Origin: JAICYJ01 sp963766445
GTDB taxonomy: Bacteria; Actinomycetota; Thermoleophilia; Gaiellales; JAICJC01
NCBI GenBank assembly: GCA_963766445.1
Contig: CAVXZW010000015.1
Location: 1 to 64,000 of the forward strand
Length of the DNA stretch: 64,000 nt
Direction of reading: 5' to 3'
A program made the position numbers and the translations under genes. This document shows, piece after piece, positions 19,005 through 27,687 of the stretch; positions within the stretch are counted from its first letter, which is position 1; each line of letters begins with the position of its first letter. A model generated the notes under the pieces. That model was given only the letters and a program-made list of their open reading frames with translations, was not told the DNA's origin and did no database searches.

Positions 19005-20368
19005 CCGACCCAGTCGGGCTGACCGCCGCCCACGTCCCGCTCGGCTCCAGCATGTACGAGCGCGACCGGCTCGACGGGATCGCCCGCCGCGCCGAGGACG
19101 AGCTGCGCGCCGCCGGCGTCACGCTGGTGCGCACCGACCCGGTGACGCACCCGGATGACGTCGACCGTGCGGTCGCGGAGCTGTCGGCCGCCGACTGGGA
19201 TCTGCTGATCCTGAACGTGATCAACTGGATCGACGTGCGGGCGGCGGCGCGGGTCGCCCTCGCTTTCCGCGAGCGCCCGACCCTGCTCTACAGCTACGGC
19301 GGCCGCACGGAGGGAGACGTTCTCATCTCCCCCGCCGCCGGAGCCGGCTCGACCGGGCTGCGCTACCCGCTGGAGCGGTTCGGCATGCGCTTCGACTACC
19401 TGTTCAACGCGCCCGACACGCCGATGGACACGGCCGGCGTGGCGTCGATGGCCCGCGCCGCGCGCGCCCGGCGGCAGCTGCAGACCGCGCGGCTGGGCAT
19501 GGTGGGCGCGCACGACATGGGCCTCTACACGACGCCGTTTGACGTCACCCGGCTGCGCGGCCGGATCGGCCCCGAGGTCGAGTCGGTCGACCTGGTGCAG
19601 CTGCGACAGGCCGAGGACGAGCTCGACCCCGGCGCCGTCGAGGACGAGGCGGCCCGGCTGGCTGCCTCGTGGGACGAGCCGTTCGGGGCGATCCCGCCGG
19701 ACGTGCTGCGCCGGTCGGTGCGGCTCGCCCTGGCGACGCTTCGGATCTGCAGCGAACGCGGCTTCGACGCGTTCTCCTACAAGAGCGTCGAGGGCATCTC
19801 GCTGCTGCTGGACACGACGCACAACCTAGCGTCGTCGCTAGTCGCATCGGCGGGCGTTCCCTACATCGACGAGAACGACATGCTGAACCTAACGGCGCAG
19901 CTGATGCTGCGGTCGCTGGCGGTTTCGACGCCGTCGTTCCTCGAGCACTACGAGCACCATCCCGACTGGATCCTGCTCGGCGTCGACGGGTACGTGCCCG
20001 ACGACTGGGTGGAGGGGCGGCCGCGCGTGAAACCGGTCAGCAGCGTTGCCACCGGCGCTCCCGTGGGGGTCGCCCAGTGCTCCCGCATGCGCCCGGGCCG
20101 CTTGACGCTGGCGTGCCTGGCCGAGGCCGACACGGCGAACGGCTACCGCATGCACGTCGTTTCCGGCGAGGGCGTCGAGCCGCCGGCGTGGGAGGAGTTG
20201 AGCGTCCCGGGGCCGCTGCCGAGCGTCCGTTTCATCCCCGACGGAGACGTCCGGTCGATCCTCGACCACGTGCAGTCACAGCACTTCGCGGCCGTCCACG
20301 GCGACCACGCGGACGACCTCGTGCGGCTCTGCATGCTCCTGGACATCCCGGTCATCGCCGACCGCTGA
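19001..20368 (+). CDS. L-fucose/L-arabinose isomerase-like protein
   Basis: A 455-residue protein with the layout of the L-fucose isomerase-like family: a Rossmann-like N-terminal domain (VTDPVGLTAAHVPLGSSMYE, DLLILNVINWIDVRAA), a central domain with RLGMVGAHDMG, and a C-terminal barrel. The metal-site candidates lie in FDAFSYKSVEG and GVPYIDENDMLN. Aldose-ketose isomerisation is the family reaction, but several members use other sugars or have lost activity. GTG 19001 overlaps the repaired stop of the dehydratase gene (GTGA). It is the last gene of the M20 operon, converging with the metallophosphoesterase gene eight bases away. Confidence 0.78.
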   Translation: MTDPVGLTAAHVPLGSSMYERDRLDGIARRAEDELRAAGVTLVRTDPVTHPDDVDRAVAELSAADWDLLILNVINWIDVRAAARVALAFRERPTLLYSYGGRTEGDVLISPAAGAGSTGLRYPLERFGMRFDYLFNAPDTPMDTAGVASMARAARARRQLQTARLGMVGAHDMGLYTTPFDVTRLRGRIGPEVESVDLVQLRQAEDELDPGAVEDEAARLAASWDEPFGAIPPDVLRRSVRLALATLRICSERGFDAFSYKSVEGISLLLDTTHNLASSLVASAGVPYIDENDMLNLTAQLMLRSLAVSTPSFLEHYEHHPDWILLGVDGYVPDDWVEGRPRVKPVSSVATGAPVGVAQCSRMRPGRLTLACLAEADTANGYRMHVVSGEGVEPPAWEELSVPGPLPSVRFIPDGDVRSILDHVQSQHFAAVHGDHADDLVRLCMLLDIPVIADR

Positions 20369-20376
20369 CCAAAACG

Positions 20377-21363
20377 CTATCCAGTGACGAACTGGTGCAC
20401 GACGCGGTCGCCCCGCAGCGTCACCAGGCAGCCGGCGATACGGCCGGTGTGGTAGTCGCTGCCCGGGTTGATGCAGAGGGTGCGGCCGATCCGGTTGGCC
20501 GCGGGCGACTCGTGGATGTGGCCGTGCAGCGAGGCAAGCGGCTGGTACTCCTCGATCGCCTGCCGCACCGCGGTCGAGCCGACCGGGATCATGTGCGGCT
20601 CCTTCCCGATCAGCACCATCTTGAAGTTCTCGTCCAGCTCGGCGGCCGTGTCGAGCCTCGAGTCGTAGGGCGGCACGTGCAGGTTGAACACGCAGCGGCT
20701 CATGTCCGGCACCTGCTCTGACAGATCGTGGATCCGCTGGTACAGCTGGTCCTCGTCGAGCTCGCGCGGCGAGTCCCAGGGCGTGCGATTCGAGTATCCC
20801 AGCGACAGCATCGTGTATCCGTCGAACTCCACCACCGCCTCGTCGCAGCTCTCGACGTAGACGCCCTGGCGGATGCAGTCTTCGAGCGCCTGGGGATCGT
20901 CGTTGCCGGGCATCACAAAGCAGCGGATGCCGGTGCCGGCGAGCCGCTCGTCGGCCAGCTTGATCCACTCGCCGAACGTGTGCAGCATGACCGACTCAAA
21001 CCACTGCTCCCGCTCCTCCTCGGGTAGGCCGGCGATGCGGTCGACCTCGGCGTGGGTGGTGCGGTAGGGATACATGCCGTTCCCGCGCACGCGGCGTTCC
21101 AGCCCGTCCAACTCGGCCTCGTCGCGGGCCTGCTGGCGGCCGCCGAACAGGCGCGCCGACCAGGTGCCGTCTTCCTCATGCACGATCGGGATCACAACCT
21201 TGCCGGTGATGTCGCCGCCCATCACAAGCACCCGCGCGTTGTACACCTTCGGCGCGTTCAGAAACTTCTTCCACAGCACCTCGGTGCCGTGGATGTCGGA
21301 GGCGTAGTAGAGGCGGAGGGCATCATCGCCCTCCGCCTCCTTTTTGCGCTTGAACAATCCCAA
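20377..21363 (-). CDS. Calcineurin-like metallophosphoesterase
   Basis: Soluble two-metal phosphoesterase, 328 residues. Motifs are complete: YASDIHG (D-x-H), VMGGDITG (G-D), MPGNDD (G-N-D), NLHVPPYD and LHGHIHE (G-H-x-H). The N-terminus (MGLFKRKKEAEGDD) is charged and lacks an export signal. It follows the APC permease gene by six bases on the same strand and is probably cotranscribed from the operator-bearing promoter at 23084. The substrate is unknown; removal of a phosphate from a sugar intermediate, or regulation by a phosphodiester, are both open. The frame is intact. Confidence 0.88.
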   Translation of the reverse strand: MGLFKRKKEAEGDDALRLYYASDIHGTEVLWKKFLNAPKVYNARVLVMGGDITGKVVIPIVHEEDGTWSARLFGGRQQARDEAELDGLERRVRGNGMYPYRTTHAEVDRIAGLPEEEREQWFESVMLHTFGEWIKLADERLAGTGIRCFVMPGNDDPQALEDCIRQGVYVESCDEAVVEFDGYTMLSLGYSNRTPWDSPRELDEDQLYQRIHDLSEQVPDMSRCVFNLHVPPYDSRLDTAAELDENFKMVLIGKEPHMIPVGSTAVRQAIEEYQPLASLHGHIHESPAANRIGRTLCINPGSDYHTGRIAGCLVTLRGDRVVHQFVTG

Positions 21364-21369
21364 TCGGTG

Positions 21370-23038
21370 CTACTCGGGCGGGATCTCGAGGTAGTTGAGT
21401 GACAGGTCGATCCCCTGGCTCTTCCGCCAGGCCTTGCCCAGGTAGAAGATGATGGCGCCCGCGATCAGGCAGGCCGCGATCAGGGCCAGGCCCCCGCTAC
21501 CGGGTGTCGTGAACAGCTGGTCTGCCAGGCTCTTGCCGGCCCCGGGCAGGCCCAGCTGCGGGTACTCGAGCCACAGCCAGGCGCCGAACAGCCCGGCCAC
21601 GATCGAGCCGATACCGAAGAACACCATCAGCGGCACTCCGAGGAAGCTGACGTTCGAGACCGACGCCTCGTAGGCGGCCTTCTTCTTGTACGGGAACAGG
21701 ATCGCGCCGATCCCGACCAGGACGAACGTCGGGAAGCCCACGATCGTGGACAGCGCGATGTACTTGAAGAAGCTGGTCGTGTACGCGGCCGCATACAGGA
21801 ACGGCAGCGACGCCACCGCGATCACGCCCAGCAGCAACACCGGGGTGTGCGTGCGCTCGTTGATCTGCGCGATCTGCTCCGGGATCACCTGGTCGAATGC
21901 CCAGGCGAACAGCGCACGCACCGGCTGGACTATCTGGATGTACACGATCAGCGGCGCCCAGCACACGAACGTGATGCCGAGGAAGGCAACGAACAGCGTG
22001 TTCGTGTGGATAGCCGCCACCAGGGTGATCCACCATGGCGAGTTGGGCAGCGTGTAGACGGTCGGGTCGCCGCTGACGGCGGTGACGGCGGTCAGGAACT
22101 GCTGACCGATCGTGTGGTAGAGCAGCGCGATCATGATCAGGATCGAGCCGAAGGTGATCGCCAGTCCGGCCAGCATCGAGTACCAGTTCTTGCGGGTGCC
22201 GGCCTGCCGGATCTCACCGGCCAGGTTGGTCGAGAACCAGACCCACACGCCGAAGGCGATGAACGCCCCCGACGCCACGATCGTGTTGTGCCAGTCGGTG
22301 GTCGTGCTCAGGTTGGTGCCGGCCTTGTTCGCCTGGTCGATGAAGTAGTGGTAGCTGTCGGGCCGGTGCGTGAAGGGCTGCGCGTAGGTCGTTGTAGTGG
22401 TCGATGAAGCTCGACCGCGAGGTCGTCAAGAGCGTCAGCGCGGCCACCACGAACCCGCCCATGCCCAGCGCGAACAGCCAGAACTGCACGCGCATCATGA
22501 AGCGCATGCCGTAGGCCATGATCAGGGCCAGCAGCGCGATCTCGCCGAACCCGACCAGCATGTCCCAGGGTTTTGAGGCGATGGTGCCGCCCCAGGACTG
22601 CAACGTGCTCGAGTCGGCGGCGACGCCGACCATCGTCAGCATCGGGCCGATGCAGATCTTGGCCGTGAAGACGCCCCAGTAGCCCATTGCCAGCATCGAC
22701 GACGCACCGATGAGGATGCTGGATCCGACCGCGAGTGCGGGATGAAGCGATCGAGAGATCAGGATGTAGTCGGCACCCGAACGCGGCATGATCTGGGACA
22801 GCAGCCCGAAGGCGCCGGAGATGAGGAACGAACAGATCGCCGTGATCACGATGCACGCGTAGACGTTGACGCCGGAGAACGCGGTCAGCACCCAGAAGAT
22901 CGAAACGGCCATGACCAGACCTGGACAGGCCGGGAGGACGTTGAAGATGACGGCGTCACTCACCTTTACGTCCCGAACGAAGCCGGTGGCGCGGCGGGCG
23001 AAGTGGGTCTGCGACGCCGCGGCGTGATCCGTTGCCAT
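21370..23038 (-). CDS. APC-superfamily permease (one-base frameshift)
   Basis: Inner-membrane secondary transporter, about 555 residues after repair, with roughly 12 hydrophobic segments. The N-terminus has the substrate-binding hinge region of amino acid-polyamine-cation permeases (FNVLPACPGLVMAVSIFW), then LLSQIMPRSGADYILISRSL as in that superfamily. The frame breaks near 22384-22388, where one extra base precedes AQPFTHRPDSYHYFIDQANK. It continues TIVASGAFIAFGVWVWFSTN to the end. It starts at ATG 23038 with AAAGGGG upstream. It is the first gene of an operon with the metallophosphoesterase and is transcribed from a TTGACA-N17-GAGACT promoter with an operator copy downstream. Confidence 0.87.
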
Positions 23039-23062
23039 GCGTTACCCCTTTCCACTGCTGGC

Positions 23063-23074
23063 TTGATCGTTCAA
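23063..23074. promoter_or_regulatory. Putative LacI operator at the permease promoter
   Basis: TTGATCGTTCAA, identical to the site at 15657. Reading toward the permease gene, it begins nine bases after the -10 hexamer (GAGACT, reverse of 23084-23089), so it covers the expected transcription start. Confidence 0.75.
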
Positions 23075-23083
23075 GTACGGCGT

Positions 23084-23112
23084 AGTCTCTCCGACGCTCC
23101 CGGCGGTGTCAA
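23084..23112 (-). promoter_or_regulatory. Permease promoter TTGACA-N17-GAGACT
   Basis: On the minus strand a perfect -35 TTGACA (23107-23112), a 17-base spacer and GAGACT (23084-23089) precede the permease ATG by about 45 bases. It is back to back with the RraA promoter; the two -35 boxes are 17 bases apart. Confidence 0.65.
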
Positions 23113-23129
23113 GGGTCGGGAACCCCGCC

Positions 23130-23158
23130 TTGACCCCTACCGCGGCCATCGGTAGACT
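23130..23158 (+). promoter_or_regulatory. RraA-like gene promoter TTGACC-N17-TAGACT
   Basis: TTGACC (23130-23135) and TAGACT (23153-23158) are separated by exactly 17 bases. Nine bases after the -10 comes TTG 23168, which is both the probable start codon and the first bases of the operator, so the transcript would be leaderless. Confidence 0.65.
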
Positions 23159-23167
23159 GGTTGCCCC

Positions 23168-23179
23168 TTGAACGATCAA
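23168..23179. promoter_or_regulatory. Putative LacI operator at the RraA-like gene
   Basis: TTGAACGATCAA, the exact reverse complement of the sites at 15657 and 23063, placed nine bases after the -10 hexamer as at the permease promoter. It overlaps the start of the coding region. Confidence 0.75.
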
Positions 23180-23846
23180 CCACTGGACGACTACACGGCG
23201 CGCGGCGCTGCTCGACCGGCTCGACGGGCTCTATCCCGCGGTCGTCGCCGACTGTCTCGACAAGGTCGGCGTCCGCTCGAACGTGATGCATCCGCGGATC
23301 CGGCCGCTGTACCGGGAAGCCCGCATGGCGGGGTTCGCGTCCACCGTCAGCGCCGTCGAGGTGAGCTCCCCGCCGGCCGATCCGGACGACTACTACCGCG
23401 GCGAGCTGCAGGCCGTCGACGCGCTCCGCGAGGGCGACATCATGGTCGTCTCGACGGTGGAGGGGTCGTACTGGGGCGAGCTGCTCGCCACCGCGTCGCG
23501 CTACCGGGGCGCGCGCGGCATCGTGGTCGACGGCTTCACCCGTGACACGCTGCAGCTGATCGAGATGCAGTTCCCCACCTTCGTCGCGGGCATCAACGCC
23601 CACGACTCGCTCGGGCGGATCGACGTCGAAGGTGTGGGCGGCTCGATCGAGTGTGGCGGCGTCCGGGTCGAGCATGGCGATCTGCTGCTGGCCGACTACG
23701 ACGGAGTGGTCGTGATACCGGCGGCGGCGGCCGACGAGGTGATCACCAGGGCCGAGGAGAAGGTGGCCGGCGAGAACCTCGTCCGCAGCAAGCTCGCCGA
23801 GGGCATGCCGGTGTGGGATGCGTTCCGCACCTACGGCGTGATCTGA
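23168..23846 (+). CDS. RraA-like aldolase/dimethylmenaquinone methyltransferase family (one-base frameshift)
   Basis: Member of the RraA-like family, whose characterised enzymes are metal-dependent pyruvate aldolases such as 4-hydroxy-4-methyl-2-oxoglutarate aldolase. After repair it has about 225 residues: LNDQPLDDYTAR, a break near 23198-23206, then ALLDRLDGLYPAVVADCLDK. Family motifs are GSYWGELLATASRYRGARG, VVDGFTRDT (D-G-x-x-R-D) and HGDLLLADYDGVVVIP. The unshifted frame alone would start at 23280 and lose the conserved N-terminus. In this regulon it is the best candidate for cleaving a 2-keto-3-deoxy sugar acid to pyruvate and an aldehyde. It overlaps the convergent downstream gene by 16 bases. 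Confidence 0.82.
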
Positions 23847-24458
23847 CCACCTCGGCAGGCCTCGGCCCGGTGCAGCAGATCGTCCAGCCGTGACTCCTCC
23901 AGGTCCGGGTTGTAGAGCGGCGAGTGGCCGGGCCTGGTCAGCAGCCGGTGCACGATCACGACGCCGGCTGGATGCAGGTCGGCCTCGTCGCCGTCGAGCG
24001 CATCGCCGAGCGCGAGCAGCCGTCCCGCGCCGCTCCAGGACGCGCTCCCCGAGAGGCGCCACGGTGTATGCGGTGTGCGGCGTGCCATCCTCGGCATCAC
24101 GGACGGCGGCACGCAGCGACTCGGCCAGGCGCTGTCTCCGGGCCGGGCTGGCAAATCGCCGGCCGGCGCGTGACACCGGCTCGATCCGGTAGGCCTCCCG
24201 CACCGGGATCAGGTTGCCCAGCAGCGCTCGCCTCTGGCTCAGCGCCGCGGTCGCCGCCACCAGCGCGGCGATCGCCCCCACCGCCAGGGCGATCCCGATC
24301 TGCGGGTATGCCAGCCCAACGGCGACCGCCAGCAGGGCCAGGGCAAGGGCCGCGACCAGCCGGTTTCGCCGCTGTCGGCTGAGATCGGCCAGCCGTAGCT
24401 CCGCCACCTGCAGCGGTGGCAGGTCGCGGTCGACGACGGTCCTGAGCGCCTTGGGCAT
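23831..24458 (-). CDS. Two-helix membrane protein of unknown function (one-base frameshift)
   Basis: About 208 residues after repair. The N-terminal 45 residues are basic and cytosolic (MPKALRTVVDRDLPPLQVAE). A hydrophobic hairpin follows: LVAALALALLAVAVGLAY and IGIALAVGAIAALVAATAA. The long cytosolic tail contains REAYRIEPVSRAGRRFAS. The frame breaks near 24021-24040 and resumes as AGRLLALGDALDGDEADLHP, ending shortly before RraA. It starts five bases after the mannonate dehydratase stop and is probably cotranscribed with it. I do not recognise the family. It might be a regulatory or scaffold partner of the sugar-acid enzymes, but nothing in the sequence proves this. Confidence 0.6.
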
Positions 24459-24463
24459 GCGCG

Positions 24464-25498
24464 CTACACCGGGTTGGCCGCCTCCGCACGGTCAGCGGCC
24501 GCGACGTGGTGCACGCTGGCCTCGCGCAGGCCCTGCATGTAGCCGATCGCGTGCAGGCGACCGAGCAGCGCGTAGGACGGGGAGTCCATGGCCTCGCCGT
24601 TGAGCGTGGGCACGTGGTCGGGCCGCAGCACGCCGTCGAAGCCGATCTGGTGCCACGCGTCCATGCAGGCCCGCATGTCGGTCTGGCCCTCGTCGTGGAA
24701 CGTCTCTTCGAAGCTCTCGGGGACGCCGCGGACGTCGCGGAAGTGCCCAAACGCGATCCGGCCCTCGTCGCCGAAATGGCGGATCGCGGCCGGCACGTCA
24801 TCGGTGACGAGCGTCATGTTGCCCTGGCAGAAACACATCGCGTTGGCCTCGGAGTCGGCGAGTGCGAGCGCGCGGTCGAAGGCGTCGACGCGAGATCATG
24901 ATCCGGGACGCGCCGCGATACCGCGGGATCGGGGGATCGTCGGGATGCAACGCGAGGCGCACTCCGGCCTTCTCGGCGACGGGGACCACGGCCCGGATGA
25001 ACCGCTCGAACGCGCGCCAGAGCTGCTCGTCATCGGGCGATCCGATCTTCATGGGCTGATCGGCGGGCAGGGCGTCGCTGCGGAAGGCCGTCACCAACGC
25101 GCCGCCGCGGCCGCGGGCAATCGTGCTCGTGCGGACCCAGTTCGCCCCCGGCATCCAGTTGTAACAGAGCATCGGAATGCCGAGCGTCCCCATGTTTCGG
25201 ATCTCTTCGCAGAACCACTCGGTTTCCTCGTCGGCCCCCGGGGCGCCGGTGCGGGCGCGATCGAGCGGCGGGTAGTCCTCGATGCCGACCAGCTCGAGCC
25301 CGGCGTCGGCGTAGCAGCTGCTGCATCGCGGGCCAGCGGAGTCAGGTCCCACGGGCGATCGCCGGTGTCGTCGTGCATGCCGTCGGGAGCGCGGTCGAGC
25401 TCCGAGATCACCTTGGTGACGCCGACCTGCTGAAGCGTGGTCCAGAAGGGGATCGGCGTCGGTGCAAAGTACTCGGCGAATTCAACTGGCTTGACCAT
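24464..25498 (-). CDS. uxuA: Mannonate dehydratase (two frameshifts)
   Basis: Fe/Mn-dependent TIM-barrel enzyme converting D-mannonate to 2-keto-3-deoxygluconate in glucuronate catabolism. Three frame segments join into about 345 residues: VEFAEYFAPTPIPFWTTLQQ to LTPLARDAA; a break near 25312-25325; DAGLELVGIEDYPPLDRA through YNWMPGANWVRTS and RLALHPDDPPIPRYRGASRI; a second break near 24885-24895; then ANAMCFCQGNMTL, GHFRDVRG, FHDEGQTDM and DHVPTLNGE. The metal ligands (His, Cys, His and Asp of these motifs) are all present. The ATG at 25498 follows GAGG. It is the first gene of a two-gene minus-strand unit; no operator copy is visible upstream. Confidence 0.88.
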
Positions 25499-25530
25499 GG
25501 CGACCTCGGTTGAGGTTTGTCCGCCAGAGC

Positions 25531-25617
25531 CTAGCCGGGCCGAAGCTGGGGCAAGTTCGACTCGGACTTCTTCCCGAGGGGCCCGGCGATGAGCAACACG
25601 ACCATCAGGAACGCCAT
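25531..25617 (-). CDS. Possible very small membrane peptide
   Basis: Between the mannonate dehydratase start (25498) and the end of the S51 gene (25671) a minus-strand frame reads MAFLMVVLLIAGPLGKKSES and ends with QLRPG, 28 residues with one membrane helix and a basic flank. A neighbouring frame just upstream (VYRTLG) could extend it if another base were in excess. This is the only content I see in the 170-base gap, and the call is weak. Confidence 0.25.
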   Translation of the reverse strand: MAFLMVVLLIAGPLGKKSESNLPQLRPG

Positions 25618-25670
25618 CCACCCCGAGCGTGCGATACACCTGCCGCTCGAGCCGAACCGGGTGCTGGTGC

Positions 25671-27516
25671 TCAGCCGGTGACCGCATCCCCCGCTGCGTA
25701 GGTGTTCAGCAGCACGTTGAACGCGGCCAGAGCGCCATTTGCGCCCGTCGCGAATCGCGCCGTGCGGCCGTCCGCGGACACCACCGACAGCCCGCCGATC
25801 ACGGTCGCCGTCGCGCCATGGATCTCGATCGCGGTGTTGCCGCTGACGCCGAGCGCGATCGTGTCCGGATGCGCACGCGTGAGCCCGTAGAGCCGGCCCC
25901 ACCGGTAGTCCACGGTCAGCCGCGGCTCAAGCGCCACGCCGGGCAGGATCGCGAGGCCGGGACGCACCTTCACGAAGCCGGCACGGAACTCGGCAACAGC
26001 CTGTGCCTCGATCGTGGACGGCACCGGCTCGGCGACGGCGGAGTACCACCGGCCGACGGCGGCGGTCATCGCCCGATCGGTCATCACGACCGGAGCGTGC
26101 GCGATCGCCGTCCGCACGAACGAGCGAAACGCGCTGTCGCCCACCGGCGCCGACAACGCCGTCTGGTCGCCACCGACGAACAGCACGCCCGCGGCTCCGG
26201 CCAGGTCGGACTTGGCGAGGGTGTGCTGTCCGTAGACGATCTGGTCGATCTCGCCGCTCCATCCGGCCGCGGCCGCGGCCTTCGCGTAGAGCTGGGCGTC
26301 GTGATTGGACGCGCCGGTGCTCGGATAGCCCGCGAACGCCTCGACGATTCGCGAGCCGCCGGCACTCGACGCGCGCTTGACGAACTCGCGCATCACGGCG
26401 CCGGTGGGGTCGTCGGCGACGCCGCCGCCCAGCAACAGGACGCCCGGGCCGGGTGCGTGCAGCAGGCCGGCGGGCCACGGCCCCGGCGATCGGTACGTCT
26501 GAGCCTGACCGTCGTCGAAGGGCGTCCGGGCCGACACGTCGTAGGAGAACGGTCCGGCGGGGATCAGGTGCGTCAGCAGGTTGCGGGCCGACAGCGTGTC
26601 GTTCGGGCCGCGCCACGCATGCGTCGCCCCGGCCGTTTCGCCGTCGATGACGGCCACCGACGAATCACCGAACACGCCCGACAGGCTGTTGTCCCCGATC
26701 AGGCGCACGCCCGTTGCCAGATCCACTCCGACTCCCAGCGCGCTGGAACCGGCGAAGCGGTCGTCCGATTGCGCCACCACGTTCAGCAGCCGTCCGAACC
26801 TGCCCATCTGGTAGAAGTGCTGGTCGAGGATGGTGGCTGTCGAGCCGAAGCTGAGCCCGCGCTCGAGATCGCGGTCGTCGCCCCACCAGACCAGCACCGA
26901 CCCCTGCTCGAGCTCGTTCTCCGGCGTGCCGGCGTCGGTGAAGCCAAAGATCATGCTGCGCGACTCGACGGCGTCCCCCGCGCTGGTGCCGCCGAACACC
27001 ACGCCGCGGCGGTATGCGGCCGCCATCGCCGTCTCGAGCGGCGTGCCGGCGATCGCCTCCATCGCCAGATCCTGGTCGCCGCCGAGGATGAAACCCCCGT
27101 CGACGGCGGGGTCGTCGAACCGCGCCGCGTAGGCGCGGGTTCTCGGCGTCGGCGCGGGTGAAGATCGGCAACAGCGTCGCCGAGCAGCCACTCAATCCAG
27201 GGTAATCGGACACGATCGCCCGGCAGGCTGCGGCGATCTGATCCGTGCGCTTCTGGGCGAGAGAGGCGTTCGCGCCGATCGAGGGCGCCGTGCCGTACGC
27301 CGACGGAACGACGAGGATGTCCACCGTGGGGCCGGACGCGTGCTCCGCCGCAACTCGCGCGAACCCCTGTAGGGAGGCGGCGCTGTAGTCGCCGCCGATC
27401 GGCACCAGCGTGCCCGGTGCCGTGGCGGCATCGGACGCGGCTGTCCCGCCCAGCAGGGTCACCGCCGCCAGCAGCAGCGGCACGCAGGTACGACTCGACC
27501 AGACCGATCGCGGCAC
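25671..27516 (-). CDS. Secreted tandem S51 (cyanophycinase/dipeptidase E-type) protein (one-base frameshift)
   Basis: Exported serine hydrolase-like protein, about 614 residues after repair. GTG 27516 follows GGAGGGG, and a signal peptide (SSRTCVPLLLAAVTLLGG with a cleavable ASDA region) follows. The first S51 domain shows LVPIGGDYS, VDGGFILGGDQD and the nucleophile loop FGGTSAGDA. The frame breaks near 27138-27143 before TRAYAARFDDPAVDGGF. A second, diverged copy reads LLLGGGVADDPTGAVM, VLFVGGDQTALS and TDRAMTAA, where the G-T-S-A-G serine loop is lost. S51 enzymes cut cyanophycin or aspartyl dipeptides. No cyanophycin synthetase is visible nearby. Confidence 0.78.
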
Positions 27517-27687
27517 ACGACTCCCCTCCCACTCAAACTTCGTGGATCCCCAAGGGCCCACCGTAGCAAGAAGCGGGCCCAGGGCAAAGGTCAAGCGGGA
27601 GGAGTAGCCGGGCAGAGGATGTGGGGGCATACTGGCCGATGATTTGGATCATCGGCGGTGTGAGGGGGATCGGATGAGGGTCGGCAT

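Noticed and set aside
17156..20368. A single open frame of 1070 codons that would fuse a dehydratase and an isomerase-like protein
   Set aside because: The part before 17840 is a shadow of the metallo-hydrolase gene, and the link near 18926-19000 is out of frame for the dehydratase; skipping one base restores the family C-terminus and a GTGA start for the next gene.
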